A stretch of DNA of 64,000 nt from a virus: the IMG/VR virus record IMGVR_UViG_3300028800_000006, positions 38,928-102,927 of that record. One strand, written 5' to 3'. Below, in pieces: positions 37,130 to 44,190 of the stretch. Numbering within the stretch: the stretch's first letter is position 1; each line of letters opens with the position of its first letter. The notes below the pieces were generated by a model. The model had not been told where the DNA came from, did no database searches, and worked only from the letters and a program-made list of their open reading frames with translations. A program made the translations under genes and the position numbers.

Positions 37130-37191
37130 GAAACGCAAAGAGGCGCCGCCCACAGGTCTCCCTGCGAATGGCGCCTGTGTGTCAGGTAGCC
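37130..37191 (-). promoter_or_regulatory. Conserved hairpin leader/attenuator before fibre 3
   Basis: Minus-strand order: GGGCTACCTGA, CACACA, GGCGCC, 24-nt loop, GGCGCC, TCTTTG, CGTTTC, then AGAGGAG and ATG 37115. Same flanks and stem as at 25411. Confidence 0.65.
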
Positions 37192-37204
37192 CGCTCAAGC
37201 AGCG

Positions 37205-37234
37205 ATGATGCCCTAGATCGCTCTGACCAGTCAA
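37205..37234 (-). promoter_or_regulatory. Candidate promoter for fibre 3
   Basis: Minus strand: TTGACT (37229-37234), 18-nt spacer, CATCAT (37205-37210); matches the fibre 1 promoter in both boxes and spacing. Confidence 0.45.
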
Positions 37235-37243
37235 ACCAAGCGT

Positions 37244-37495
37244 TCAGCGCAGCGTCTTACGGCGATCCGGCAAGTACACCACACGCTTGTCCGGGAATGT
37301 CACGTCGCCTGTGCGCTTGCACCACGACCACGCTGCATTGCCACGGCAGATCACCGGCGGTCTCCACACCTCAGCATGCGTCTTCGGATCTGGGTGGTCG
37401 TCCTTGAGCACCAGAAACGATCGCCCGCACGTCGGGCACCCGCCAGCGGTAGGCGTCTTATCGTCCGTGTAGTCGAACTCGATGACCGTACCCAC
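37244..37495 (-). CDS. Small zinc-ribbon-like protein, 83 aa
   Basis: CPTCGRSFLVLKDDH (about 20-34) and later C..C positions (VICRGNAAWSWCKR) could form a zinc ribbon. GTG start 15 nt after the previous stop. No family recognised. Confidence 0.55.
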   Translation of the reverse strand: MGTVIEFDYTDDKTPTAGGCPTCGRSFLVLKDDHPDPKTHAEVWRPPVICRGNAAWSWCKRTGDVTFPDKRVVYLPDRRKTLR

Positions 37496-37510
37496 GCTCA
37501 GAAGAGCGTA

Positions 37511-37879
37511 TCACGGCTTCGTGTTCCCTCCGCGGAGGGCGCTGTTCAGCTCCTGCCGAGCCTGCTCGTGCAGCTCCCCGGCAATGTCCTCCATGATCGG
37601 GATCAGGTCGAGGACGGCTTGCCGGATGACAAGAAGCTGAGATGCTCGTTGGTCGCCAGCAACTGTGTCCGCCAGTGCCCCAGTTCGCATGACAGCTTCT
37701 CCAGATTCTTTGATCTGGAATCCGAGGTTGACGAGGCGGTAACGATCCGCGAGGCGATCGATGGGGACGACCGGTGCGTCCGCGCCACCATGTGCTGTCG
37801 CACCTCCCCCTCCCCCACTGCCATCGCTACCCGTCGTTGGCTTCTCATCCGACATTCGCCCGCTCGATGGTGTCGTCAT
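37511..37879 (-). CDS. Hypothetical protein, 122 aa
   Basis: A Gly/Ser-rich, disordered N-terminus (GSDGSGGGGGATAHGG) precedes a helical domain over about 40-115 (LLVIRQAVLDLIPIMEDIAG). No family recognised. It follows a strong terminator and has its own TTGACA promoter candidate. Confidence 0.55.
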   Translation of the reverse strand: MTTPSSGRMSDEKPTTGSDGSGGGGGATAHGGADAPVVPIDRLADRYRLVNLGFQIKESGEAVMRTGALADTVAGDQRASQLLVIRQAVLDLIPIMEDIAGELHEQARQELNSALRGGNTKP

Positions 37880-37899
37880 GCATGGTGGTAGTGCCTTTC

Positions 37900-37930
37900 A
37901 TGGTAGCGGGAAGAGGGGAGTGCGTGTCAA
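37900..37930 (-). promoter_or_regulatory. Candidate promoter for 37879 (-)
   Basis: Minus strand: TTGACA (37925-37930), 19-nt spacer, TACCAT (37900-37905), then about 20 nt to ATG 37879, with GAAAGG between as a possible ribosome site. Confidence 0.45.
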
Positions 37931-37935
37931 CAGCG

Positions 37936-37976
37936 GAAAAACAAAAACCCGCCGGAAGCAACGGCCTCCGGCGGGT
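37936..37976 (-). terminator. Rho-independent terminator after the capsid-candidate gene
   Basis: Minus strand: CCCGCCGGA - 10-nt loop - TCCGGCGGG followed by TTTTTGTTTTT. A 9-bp GC-rich stem and a long T-run make this the strongest terminator in the window. It ends transcription of the 38789-38001 gene, 25 nt downstream of its stop. Confidence 0.9.
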
Positions 37977-38000
37977 TGAAGTGTGTGCGCGTGTCGCGGA

Positions 38001-38789
38001 TCAGACCACGGGGCGCTTCAGCAGACCTTCGAGGGTCTCCCGAACGTCGAAGCCCAGGTTCGTGGCCGGGATCGAGGTCCAGTCGTAGTACCCCTCGACC
38101 GTGGGGAACGGAGGACCGGAGGCCGCGTTGGCACCCGCGATGCCGTACGCCGCCTGCGGGGACAGGATGCCCACGTAGGCGATGTTCGGCTTCAGCCAGA
38201 TCGGCAGAACGAACGCCGACTGGTCGCGCGGCGACGCGATGCCGTTGCTCGCCAGCTCCAGCGCCGTGGTGGTGCCGAAGACGGTGGGACCGCTGCCCTG
38301 CGGGTACTTCTCCACGGGGCCCTCGGACTGCACCTTCTGGTTGACCTGGAACTTGTGGTAGGTCTTCCGCAGGAAGTCGAACAGCACGCCGCCCGCCGTG
38401 TTGGCCGGGTCGTAGCCGCCCAGGTGGACGTTGCGCGAGAACTGGATCGCGCCGCCGCTGTTGGTCTGGTCCTGCAGCTGGAACGACTGCTGCGCGTTGT
38501 TGCGGCCCATCTCGCGAACGATCTGCAGCTGGATGCTGTAGATCAGCATCTCCCAGCCCTCCTGCAACCCGGTGTCACCCGAGCGCGGGATGTTGGTGTC
38601 GACCAGCGTCAGCGTGCGCTGACCGCCCGGGATGGGCGAGCCGGCGGCGCCGATGAAGGTCTGCAGGGGCTGCGCATCGCCGCCCTCGAACTCCACCGTG
38701 TGGTAGAGGCGATCGTGCGTCCAGTCCGCGAACTCGATCGGGAAGGGGACGCCCCGAACCCGAACAGTGAGAGTACCCGTCGATGCCAT
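38001..38789 (-). CDS. Candidate major structural (capsid) protein
   Basis: 262 aa, soluble and beta-rich (GTLTVRVRGVPFPIEFADW at the start; RTLTLVDTNIPRSG; VGILSPQAAYGIAG near the end), with no signal or membrane span. Support for high expression: AAGGAT Shine-Dalgarno, isolation as a single gene, and a very strong terminator behind it. It lies next to a membrane protein and an Arg-rich miniprotein. The size would fit a jelly-roll capsid protein, but no sequence family was recognised, so the call rests on context. Confidence 0.45.
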   Translation of the reverse strand: MASTGTLTVRVRGVPFPIEFADWTHDRLYHTVEFEGGDAQPLQTFIGAAGSPIPGGQRTLTLVDTNIPRSGDTGLQEGWEMLIYSIQLQIVREMGRNNAQQSFQLQDQTNSGGAIQFSRNVHLGGYDPANTAGGVLFDFLRKTYHKFQVNQKVQSEGPVEKYPQGSGPTVFGTTTALELASNGIASPRDQSAFVLPIWLKPNIAYVGILSPQAAYGIAGANAASGPPFPTVEGYYDWTSIPATNLGFDVRETLEGLLKRPVV

Positions 38790-38913
38790 GTGCTTGGATC
38801 CTTCTGCCCCGAGGGTCGGCGTGGCCGGTGTGGTCCTCAGAGCCGTTGAAACAGTCGCTGGTTTTCACCCAGCTCGACGCAGCGACGCCGCCGAGCTGCA
38901 AAAAGACTCCCGC

Positions 38914-39429
38914 CTACTGCGAGAGGAAGTTCGTGCCGAAGCCGCTGTTGCCCAGCACCTCGACGGCGGGACCGGTGGCCGACATGTTGTCGCCGGTCAT
39001 GGGAGTCATCTCCTCCGCCACGTGCGTGCCGAGGCCCGAGTCGAGCAGCTGCACGACCGGCTCGTCAGAACCGGAGAGAGCGTGGTACTCCTCCGGCGTG
39101 ATGATGCCGAGCGCGCCGCGCATCGCGGTCTCCTCACGGTGGCCGAGGCCCATCAGCCCCTCCAGGATGCGAGGCGCCGCCATGATGCCAACGGTCACGA
39201 GAGCCGAGATGCCGGTCTCGCGGTGCTTCGGCGACAGCGCTAGCGCGCCGCCAACGAGACCGCCCAGCACCGCGCCGTGCAGCCCCGCGTGACGAAGCGC
39301 CTTGGGGTTCTTGCGGGCGTGCAGGTGCGCCAGCATGAACCCGATCTGAGTCGCTCCGCCGCCGATCAGCGGCCCTGCGATGGACGCGCGGTCGGCGTTG
39401 CCGAATCCGCGAAATCGATGCCGTGCCAT
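38914..39429 (-). CDS. Glycine-zipper membrane protein, 171 aa
   Basis: ATG 39429. A basic N-terminus (MARHRFRGFG) is followed by two membrane-type segments (GAVLGGLVGGALAL and ISALVTVGIMAAPRI) and a soluble C-terminal part ending GNSGFGTNFLSQ. Probably a virion membrane protein partnered with the gene at 38001. An AGGGA lies upstream at slightly long spacing. Confidence 0.6.
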   Translation of the reverse strand: MARHRFRGFGNADRASIAGPLIGGGATQIGFMLAHLHARKNPKALRHAGLHGAVLGGLVGGALALSPKHRETGISALVTVGIMAAPRILEGLMGLGHREETAMRGALGIITPEEYHALSGSDEPVVQLLDSGLGTHVAEEMTPMTGDNMSATGPAVEVLGNSGFGTNFLSQ

Positions 39430-39482
39430 TTGGTTAGTTCCCTTTCTTGTTCGTGGTTGATGTTTGAAACCGCGACAGGGAA

Positions 39483-39590
39483 CTACCGACGGCGACGACG
39501 GCGACGCGCACCGCTCAGGCTGTGCGAGCGCTTCGTCTTCAGGCAGCGGCCGGTGTTCTTGTTGACGCCGAATCGGCAGTGACGCTTCAT
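39483..39590 (-). CDS. Arg-rich miniprotein, 35 aa
   Basis: MKRHCRFGVNKNTGRCLK start and a C-terminal run of seven Arg. Excellent Shine-Dalgarno (AAGGAGAG) at correct spacing makes this a real gene despite its size. Two Cys could form a disulfide. It may bind packaged DNA like a protamine, or line a packaging site; both are inferred. Confidence 0.7.
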   Translation of the reverse strand: MKRHCRFGVNKNTGRCLKTKRSHSLSGARRRRRRR

Positions 39591-39620
39591 GGTTCTCTCC
39601 TTGCTTTGGGGTCGTTGGGT

Positions 39621-40229
39621 TCAGAGGGCCGTGCGAATCACGACCCCATTTTGGAAATGCAGCTCGACGGCTCCGCCGCGCATGAGCGCCGCGAGCGGGC
39701 CCGCCACCAGCTCGGGCGGAAGTTGAGCGAAGCCCTGCCCCTGCAGCAGCCGCGCGGCGTTGCGTAAGGCGCTCACGTGCGCATACGCGCCGGCCGCGGG
39801 CGGGCTCGCCTGGATGTTGAACTTCGCCACGGGGCGGCCATTCCAGTCCCCCAGCTCCACGGCCTCCGCGCCATGCAGCGGAGCGTTCGGATGCAGCCGC
39901 TTGATGTCGGCCACGGCCGGATGCTGGCGATGATGCTTCTGGTGCCACGCGTGCCGCTGGCTGTGGCCCATCGGCATCGGGGTGGGTGGCGTCTGAATCG
40001 GCGCCGGAGGCGCTGCCGTCACGGTCTGCGCCACGGCCGCGGTCGTGACCGAGGGAGCCGCCGGGAGAAGCGTCGCGTTCGGCGATGTGGCCAGCAGCTC
40101 CTGGTTCATCGTCGTCACATCGAGCACGTGCTGCGTGTCGAGATCGCGCCGGGCCTGCGCCGGGGTCAGCGGCTGCCACATCCCCGTGCGCATCACACCG
40201 GCAGCGATGGAGTTGTTCGGCGTCATCAT
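39621..40229 (-). CDS. Hypothetical structural-type protein, 202 aa
   Basis: From ATG 40229 (GGAG upstream). The N-terminal half is Ala/Pro/Thr-rich and disordered with a His-rich patch (HAWHQKHHRQH), and the C-terminal half is a small alpha/beta domain (LRNAARLLQGQGFAQLPPEL). No family recognised. First gene of the 40229 to 38914 block; its leader holds the third copy of the conserved hairpin. Confidence 0.6.
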   Translation of the reverse strand: MMTPNNSIAAGVMRTGMWQPLTPAQARRDLDTQHVLDVTTMNQELLATSPNATLLPAAPSVTTAAVAQTVTAAPPAPIQTPPTPMPMGHSQRHAWHQKHHRQHPAVADIKRLHPNAPLHGAEAVELGDWNGRPVAKFNIQASPPAAGAYAHVSALRNAARLLQGQGFAQLPPELVAGPLAALMRGGAVELHFQNGVVIRTAL

Positions 40230-40261
40230 GTGGTTTGCTCCGCAGCGGGATTTGGTGGGTA

Positions 40262-40320
40262 GAAACGACAAAAGGCGCTTTCCGAGAGTGATCTCGAAAA
40301 GCGCCTGTGTTCAGGTAGCC
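40262..40320 (-). promoter_or_regulatory. Conserved hairpin leader/attenuator before 40229 (-)
   Basis: Minus-strand order: GGGCTACCTGA, ACACA, GGCGCTTTTCGAGA loop TCTCGGAAAGCGCC, TTTTGT, CGTTTC. The stem is longer than at the two fibre genes, but GGCTACCTGA and CGTTTC are kept, arguing for a conserved RNA rather than three unrelated terminators. Confidence 0.65.
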
Positions 40321-40374
40321 CTGTGCGGGTGGGTGGTCCCCGCGGTTATGTGCGAGCAACTAAGAAAGCACGAG

Positions 40375-40404
40375 TTGCGCGGCAGTGTCAAATGGCAGTA
40401 CGCT
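40375..40404 (+). promoter_or_regulatory. Promoter of leaderless type for 40412
   Basis: TTGCGC (40375-40380), 18-nt spacer, TACGCT (40399-40404), 7 nt to ATG 40412. Confidence 0.55.
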
Positions 40405-40411
40405 CAAGGGC

Positions 40412-40753
40412 ATGTCATTCGCACTGCACACTGCTTCTCCGTACATGCTCCGTTACGCCGCGATCGCGGGCGGAGCCGGCACCGACAACACGCTCACGCA
40501 GGCGCAAATGCTCGCGGACGCCCACGCGGGTCCACTCAAGACCAAGCTCCAGGTCACGAACACGCTGAGCGAGTGGACCGCGCTCATCGATGACCCGGAG
40601 ATCTCGGTGTACGTCTCGCCGCTCGGCGGATCTCCTGCGGTCGTCGGCTACGGCTTTGGCAACCCGTCGAGCGTGTCCACGCTGCAGTTGACCGCGCTGG
40701 CGGCTGGGAACGCGATGGTCGAGATCCGATTCAACCACACGATCGACCGGTGA
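40412..40753 (+). CDS. Virion-type protein A, paralogue of 50531-50902
   Basis: 113 aa. MLRYAAIAGGAGTDNTLTQA and AGPLKTKL match the other protein's MLRLNAATGGEGGDTAQLSQ and AGPLKSLL; both end in a strand (VEIRFNHTIDR against VFELNFRHSINR). A beta-rich fold is likely. Two paralogues with the same length and ends suggest related virion positions, such as two vertex or decoration proteins. ATG fixed by the promoter 7 nt upstream. Confidence 0.65.
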   Translation: MSFALHTASPYMLRYAAIAGGAGTDNTLTQAQMLADAHAGPLKTKLQVTNTLSEWTALIDDPEISVYVSPLGGSPAVVGYGFGNPSSVSTLQLTALAAGNAMVEIRFNHTIDR

Positions 40754-41037
40754 TGGCGAAGCGACGTAGACGCGGACTCGGGTCGAGCGCGGCGGAGCAC
40801 GTTACGGAAGCTGAGCGCGCTGATCGACGTGCCGTACGCGCCGCCGAATCCAGTATTGCAGCCGCAGAAAGAGGTGACTGCTCGCGTGCCGCCGAGCATC
40901 TTCTACAAGCATATCGCGAAGTCGGAATCGGTGAAGGCCATCGAATGGGAGCGGATACTTCGATGAATCGCCCCGGGCGTATCGGTGAAGCTAACCGAAT
41001 GTTCTTCAACTCGTGCCGTCTGGCCTCGCGCGGATGA
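40753..41037 (+). CDS. Basic helical protein with Arg-rich N-terminus, 94 aa
   Basis: TGATG overlap with the previous gene. MAKRRRRGLGSSAAEH is followed by an Ala/Arg-rich helix (ERADRRAVRAAESSIAAAER). Probably binds nucleic acid. No family recognised. Confidence 0.6.
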   Translation: MAKRRRRGLGSSAAEHVTEAERADRRAVRAAESSIAAAERGDCSRAAEHLLQAYREVGIGEGHRMGADTSMNRPGRIGEANRMFFNSCRLASRG

Positions 41038-41264
41038 CCCGCCAGCTCGCCAACCCCGGCTCGTGCGACGTCCGCTTCTGGGACTTCGCCCTCCCCGTCG
41101 CCTTCGGCTCGATCGCCGGTCTCGGCATGAGCATGGCTGCACGCATCCTCACTGCGGGAGAGCAGCCAGGGACGCGAGACGCTGCTGCGAGCGTCGCACA
41201 CGCCATCGGATTCTGGACGTTCGGCGGGCTCACATTCGTGCTGCGGCAGCGCCACCGGCACTGA
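41034..41264 (+). CDS. Two-span small membrane protein, 76 aa
   Basis: ATGA overlap with the previous gene. Hydrophobic segments FALPVAFGSIAGLGMSMAA and AIGFWTFGGLTFVL, basic C-terminus (RQRHRH). No family recognised; could be holin-like by size. Confidence 0.6.
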   Translation: MTRQLANPGSCDVRFWDFALPVAFGSIAGLGMSMAARILTAGEQPGTRDAAASVAHAIGFWTFGGLTFVLRQRHRH

Positions 41265-41270
41265 GCAGGT

Positions 41271-41300
41271 TTGACCAGCCGTGCGCCGCGGGCGTACGCT
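41271..41300 (+). promoter_or_regulatory. Promoter of leaderless type for 41308
   Basis: TTGACC (41271-41276), 18-nt spacer, TACGCT (41295-41300), 7 nt to ATG 41308. Confidence 0.6.
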
Positions 41301-41307
41301 CGTGGGC

Positions 41308-41586
41308 ATGGCGAACCGAATCGGCGGATACCCGAAAGACAACGGCCGGGTGCTGGCCGATGGCCACGGCAACCAAATCGGCCGCGGACGGAAGATCGGC
41401 TGCACGCGGATCAGGCCCGGCCAGCCCGGATCGTGGATCTCGAACGAGCGGTGCAGCTACCAGTTCATCGTGAGCGGCAAGCCGTACTCGTGTCGCGGCT
41501 ACGGTGATGGCGTGGCGGTGAGCTGCCGCGAGATGAAGAAGGCACCGCGGGGCCTGGCTGGATCGCGAAAGCGGAGGAGACGATGA
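41308..41586 (+). CDS. Small basic Cys-containing protein, 92 aa
   Basis: Four Cys (GCTRI, RCSY, SCRGY, SCREM) and a C-terminal SRKRRRR tail. Beta-rich by appearance. One of several short proteins here with Arg-cluster tails. Start overlaps of the following genes show a tight operon. Confidence 0.6.
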   Translation: MANRIGGYPKDNGRVLADGHGNQIGRGRKIGCTRIRPGQPGSWISNERCSYQFIVSGKPYSCRGYGDGVAVSCREMKKAPRGLAGSRKRRRR

Positions 41587-41918
41587 TGGCCGAGAAGCTC
41601 ACGTACTGCATCGCCAAAGGCGCACCGGTGTACCTGCCCACAGAAGGGTGGCAGCGCACGAACGCAGGCAAAGCGCTGTGTGGCCGGCTCCTGCGAGTCA
41701 CGACCATCAAAGCAGGGGACATTCGCAACTCGATGCCTGTCGGGATCATCACCGTGAAGGGGCATCAGCTCGCCACGCATCCCAAGAACCTGAAGCTGGT
41801 CGGGCGTGGGATGAACGGCTTCCGTGATGGCGCTCCGGCCGCAGCAGCTCCTGCGCCCACCGCACCGGTCGCCACGAAGACCGGCACTGGCCGCGCACGT
41901 CGCCGAAGGAGACGCTGA
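41586..41918 (+). CDS. Small basic protein with Arg tail, 110 aa
   Basis: ATG 41586 (an adjacent ATG at 41583 is equally possible). An alpha/beta N-terminal part (GIITVKGHQLATHPKNLKLV) is followed by an Ala/Pro-rich linker and a tail of six Arg. Resembles a nucleic-acid-binding tail on a small domain. No family recognised. Confidence 0.6.
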   Translation: MAEKLTYCIAKGAPVYLPTEGWQRTNAGKALCGRLLRVTTIKAGDIRNSMPVGIITVKGHQLATHPKNLKLVGRGMNGFRDGAPAAAAPAPTAPVATKTGTGRARRRRRR

Positions 41919-42166
41919 TGGCCACCAAACGATGTGTGACAAACCCCGCCTTGCCTCGATACTCCGAGAAGCGGGGATGGCACGGTGGGGCGAAGAAAGT
42001 GCTGTTCACGCTCACGGATCCGAACGTGCCGAGTTGGATGGCTGTGCGTCCTGCCCAGAACATGCGCAGTATGGGGCCCGGAGTACACATTCGCGTGGCG
42101 ACGCGTGCTGAGGCAGAAAAGCACTGGCAGCACCCGCTTCACCCCGGGTGGAAGGTGAAGTGCTGA
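41918..42166 (+). CDS. Small basic protein, 82 aa
   Basis: ATG overlaps the previous stop. Basic with a short HWQHPLHPGWKVKC end and an N-terminal Cys. No family recognised. Last gene of this sub-operon. Confidence 0.55.
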   Translation: MATKRCVTNPALPRYSEKRGWHGGAKKVLFTLTDPNVPSWMAVRPAQNMRSMGPGVHIRVATRAEAEKHWQHPLHPGWKVKC

Positions 42167-42174
42167 CCGTCTGC

Positions 42175-42202
42175 TTGACGCCAACAAGCTGGCGTCTATA
42201 CT
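42175..42202 (+). promoter_or_regulatory. Promoter upstream of the Pth2-like gene
   Basis: TTGACG (42175-42180), 16-nt spacer, TATACT (42197-42202), 7 nt to ATG 42210. A very good -10. It would transcribe the short ORF at 42210, the Pth2-like gene and possibly the tRNA-like gene. Confidence 0.65.
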
Positions 42203-42209
42203 GCTCGAC

Positions 42210-42227
42210 ATGATCAGCTCACATTGA
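42210..42227 (+). CDS. Five-codon ORF (MISSH) at the predicted RNA 5' end
   Basis: ATG 42210 lies exactly 7 nt behind the -10 box, as at other leaderless starts, but the frame closes after five codons, 34 nt before the GTG of the next gene. It may be a leader peptide acting on pth2-like expression or a decayed start; neither can be decided here. Confidence 0.3.
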   Translation: MISSH

Positions 42228-42261
42228 CGCCCGGCCGGTAGCAGACCCCGTCACTCACTTC

Positions 42262-42606
42262 GTGATCGTTCGGCGGGATCTCCCCCTTGGTGTTCTTGGT
42301 GCGATGCTGATCCACGCCGCGGGCGAATCGAGCCCCGGCAACCTGACCGAAGGCACGTACGCCATCGCCCTGGCCGTGCCCGACGAGGCCACGCTCATCA
42401 AGCTCCTGCTGCGTCTGCAGCGCCAGGGGCTGCACGTCACGCCGATCCACGAGCCGGATCCGACCTACAATGGCCAGCTCATGTCGATCGGCATTCGGCC
42501 GGCGCCGCGCTCGGAGATCGCGCGGTTCCTGTCCGACATCCCCCTTTTGAAAGATTCGTCCGGGTCGTCTAAGAGAGGACCACGCGAAAGCGTGACGCTG
42601 GTTTAA
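42262..42606 (+). CDS. Pth2-type peptidyl-tRNA hydrolase-like protein
   Basis: 114 aa. The pattern of archaeal/eukaryotic-type Pth2 is visible: VRRDLPLG...AMLIHAAGES at the start (canonical R-x-DL...G-K-x-x-AQ-x-x-HA), a central helix (DEATLIKLLLRLQRQGLHVT), and IHEPDPTYNGQLMSIGIRPA (canonical D-x-G-x-T...G...AIGP). The Lys and Gln normally seen before the His are absent here, so activity is uncertain. Located just upstream of a tRNA-like gene, which suggests a joint tRNA role. Confidence 0.7.
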   Translation: MIVRRDLPLGVLGAMLIHAAGESSPGNLTEGTYAIALAVPDEATLIKLLLRLQRQGLHVTPIHEPDPTYNGQLMSIGIRPAPRSEIARFLSDIPLLKDSSGSSKRGPRESVTLV

Positions 42607-42629
42607 ACCCAGCCCCAGGGCACTATTCC

Positions 42630-42705
42630 GCGGCCATAGCTGAGTGATTTAGCGCGAACCGTAATGAAGTTCGAGACGGGGGTTTGATTCCTCCTGGCCG
42701 CACCA
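42630..42705 (+). tRNA. tRNA-like gene with encoded CCA and unusual anticodon loop
   Basis: 76 nt. The acceptor stem GCGGCCA/TGGCCGC (7 bp) is perfect, with discriminator A and encoded CCA (42703-42705). The T stem GGGGG/CCTCC has a TTTGATT loop, and the D stem GCT(G)/(T)AGC is short. The anticodon stem CGAAC/GTTCG encloses a 9-nt loop, CGTAATGAA, so the anticodon is unclear: AAT with a C-A mismatch, or a non-canonical loop. It may be a functional phage tRNA, a decoy or a tRNA fragment-like RNA. Confidence 0.65.
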
Positions 42706-42709
42706 GCTT

Positions 42710-42919
42710 TCAATCCACTGCCGAAGCGGCGTCGAGCATCGCCCACTCGCCGGCTGTCGTCCGCACGAACGGCACGCCGCCGAACTTGATGATCCCAGGA
42801 TGGATCACGTCTACGTCTCCGAGGAGACGAACTGGATAGAGCGGCCGTACGCAGGGAACCGTGTGTTTCTCGTTCATGCCGCTTGCCATCTGCAAAGCAG
42901 GAACCAGATCGTGAGCCAC
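42710..42919 (-). CDS. Hypothetical protein, 69 aa
   Basis: Beta-rich C-terminal part (VDVIHPGIIKFGGVPFVRTT). The start is uncertain: GTG 42919 or an internal ATG (MNEKH) 17 codons later. It follows the sigma factor gene and runs towards the tRNA-like gene. Supported by absence of another good frame rather than by homology. Confidence 0.4.
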   Translation of the reverse strand: MAHDLVPALQMASGMNEKHTVPCVRPLYPVRLLGDVDVIHPGIIKFGGVPFVRTTAGEWAMLDAASAVD

Positions 42920-42967
42920 AGAACTGGCGGGGTTTCTGCTCGAATCGTTTCGCCGCTGTGCCTGCTG

Positions 42968-43552
42968 TTACGTCAGAAGATCGTTCACGCTCAGTCCTTC
43001 CTCTTCCATCAGCACACGTATCTGCTTCTCTGCCTCACGCCACAACTGGATGACCCTGGTCTCCGTCACGCCAAGCTGGCGGGCAGTCACCGCTGCCGTA
43101 ACACCCGCAAGGCGGTCACGAATAACCCGTTCGAGACGGCTAGGCAGCCCGCACAACACAGTATCGATATCGAGCTGCCTGAGCCGCTTTCCCAGCTGCC
43201 CTGCATCGTGGGTCTGGCGTGCAACAGCGCCTTCGTAGTTGTCCGTACGCCGCGTGTGATACTTCACGGCTGCAGCCGCCCGTGCAGGATCCCGCCGCCA
43301 CTCTGCAAGCTCGCTGTGCGGGACAGGGCCCTGCCGCCGCACGTAGTCCATCATCGCGCCCCTGATGTAGAACTTCGAGAAGGTGATGAACTGCAGTCCC
43401 CGTGCTTCTCGAAAGCGGCTCTCTGCCAGCATGAGCCCGATCATGCCTTCGGAGAAAAGATCGTCTTCGTCGATCTGGTAGCGCCGGGCAAAGCGGCGGG
43501 CAGTCCACCGAGCTTCCTGGAGCATAGAGAAAATGAGATGGTCACGGGCCAC
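42968..43552 (-). CDS. FliA/WhiG-like sigma-70 family factor
   Basis: 194 aa. Region 2 is clear: DEDDLFSEGMIGLMLAESRF and then FITFSKFYIRGAMMDYVRRQ, as in FliA-type sigma factors with the RGAM-x-D motif. Region 4 appears as a C-terminal helix-turn-helix (VTARQLGVTETRVIQLWREA). Region 3 is short. It would redirect host RNA polymerase to phage promoters, possibly the TTGAC/CATCAT pair or the leaderless class described here. GTG start. Confidence 0.8.
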   Translation of the reverse strand: MARDHLIFSMLQEARWTARRFARRYQIDEDDLFSEGMIGLMLAESRFREARGLQFITFSKFYIRGAMMDYVRRQGPVPHSELAEWRRDPARAAAAVKYHTRRTDNYEGAVARQTHDAGQLGKRLRQLDIDTVLCGLPSRLERVIRDRLAGVTAAVTARQLGVTETRVIQLWREAEKQIRVLMEEEGLSVNDLLT

Positions 43553-43584
43553 GCGACCATGCTATGGGAGAGCGCGGTGGGTGC

Positions 43585-43887
43585 CTAGTAGGGGAGCTTG
43601 CGAGACGCGCGCTCAGCTCGAACCTGGCTGCACACCAACGCCTTCACAGCCGCAGCAGCAGTCCGGTGACGCGAGATCCGCGCTTTCGGATTGTACATAT
43701 TTTCCGCCGTCCACTTCTCACCTGCCGGTCGTGCACGACCAGGAAGCACTGGAGCTTCGTACACCTCGCCGAGACGGATGCCGCCTACGAACACTGTTGC
43801 GTTCTGCCTGTACTTGCTGTCTCCACGCCGGACGAACACGCGAGGCACCGAAGTGATCCCGCAGGCGATGGTGTGCTCTTTGGCCAT
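43585..43887 (-). CDS. Small hypothetical protein, 100 aa
   Basis: Basic and beta-rich at the start (HTIACGITSVPRVFVRR), helical at the end (AAAAVKALVCSQVRAERASR). Belongs to a loose group of neighbouring short proteins with a strand-turn-strand then C-terminal helix. ATG 43887 has TAGGCT 6 nt upstream. Confidence 0.55.
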   Translation of the reverse strand: MAKEHTIACGITSVPRVFVRRGDSKYRQNATVFVGGIRLGEVYEAPVLPGRARPAGEKWTAENMYNPKARISRHRTAAAAVKALVCSQVRAERASRKLPY

Positions 43888-43893
43888 CCAGTA

Positions 43894-43923
43894 AGCCTAA
43901 CGCCGCTTGCTCACGCGTCGCAA
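43894..43923 (-). promoter_or_regulatory. Promoter of leaderless type for 43887 (-)
   Basis: Minus strand: TTGCGA (43918-43923), 18-nt spacer, TAGGCT (43894-43899), 6 nt to ATG 43887. Confidence 0.5.
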
Positions 43924-44190
43924 ACGCCACTCGTGCGGCGGCAGATCTTCCAGGGCAGCCGAGCACGAGTCACGCTGCGTATCGCTCGATGCGCCGTGGT
44001 GGTCGAGGTAGGACGACTGCCACTTGCCGGCGAACTTCGTGGACCGGTGCACGACCACCGTCTTGCGTGGATCGAGACGGTTCTGCAGCTCTACGCCCGT
44101 GATCCGCGCGCCATCGCAGACGTAGCGCTTACTCTTGAGCCCGAACAGGAGCTTGCGGGTCTGGATGCGAATGGGCTGACCACGGCTCAT
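43897..44190 (-). CDS. Small basic hypothetical protein, 97 aa
   Basis: Arg/Lys-rich with strands KTVVVHRSTKFAGKW and a helical end (SCSAALEDLPPHEWRLRRV). ATG overlaps the previous stop. No family recognised. Confidence 0.55.
   Translation of the reverse strand: MSRGQPIRIQTRKLLFGLKSKRYVCDGARITGVELQNRLDPRKTVVVHRSTKFAGKWQSSYLDHHGASSDTQRDSCSAALEDLPPHEWRLRRVSKRR

Noticed and set aside
42661-42670. Reading the tRNA-like gene as tRNA-Phe (GAA)
   Set aside because: A GAA anticodon would need a stem that does not pair; the only good stem gives a 9-nt loop, so no amino acid is assigned.
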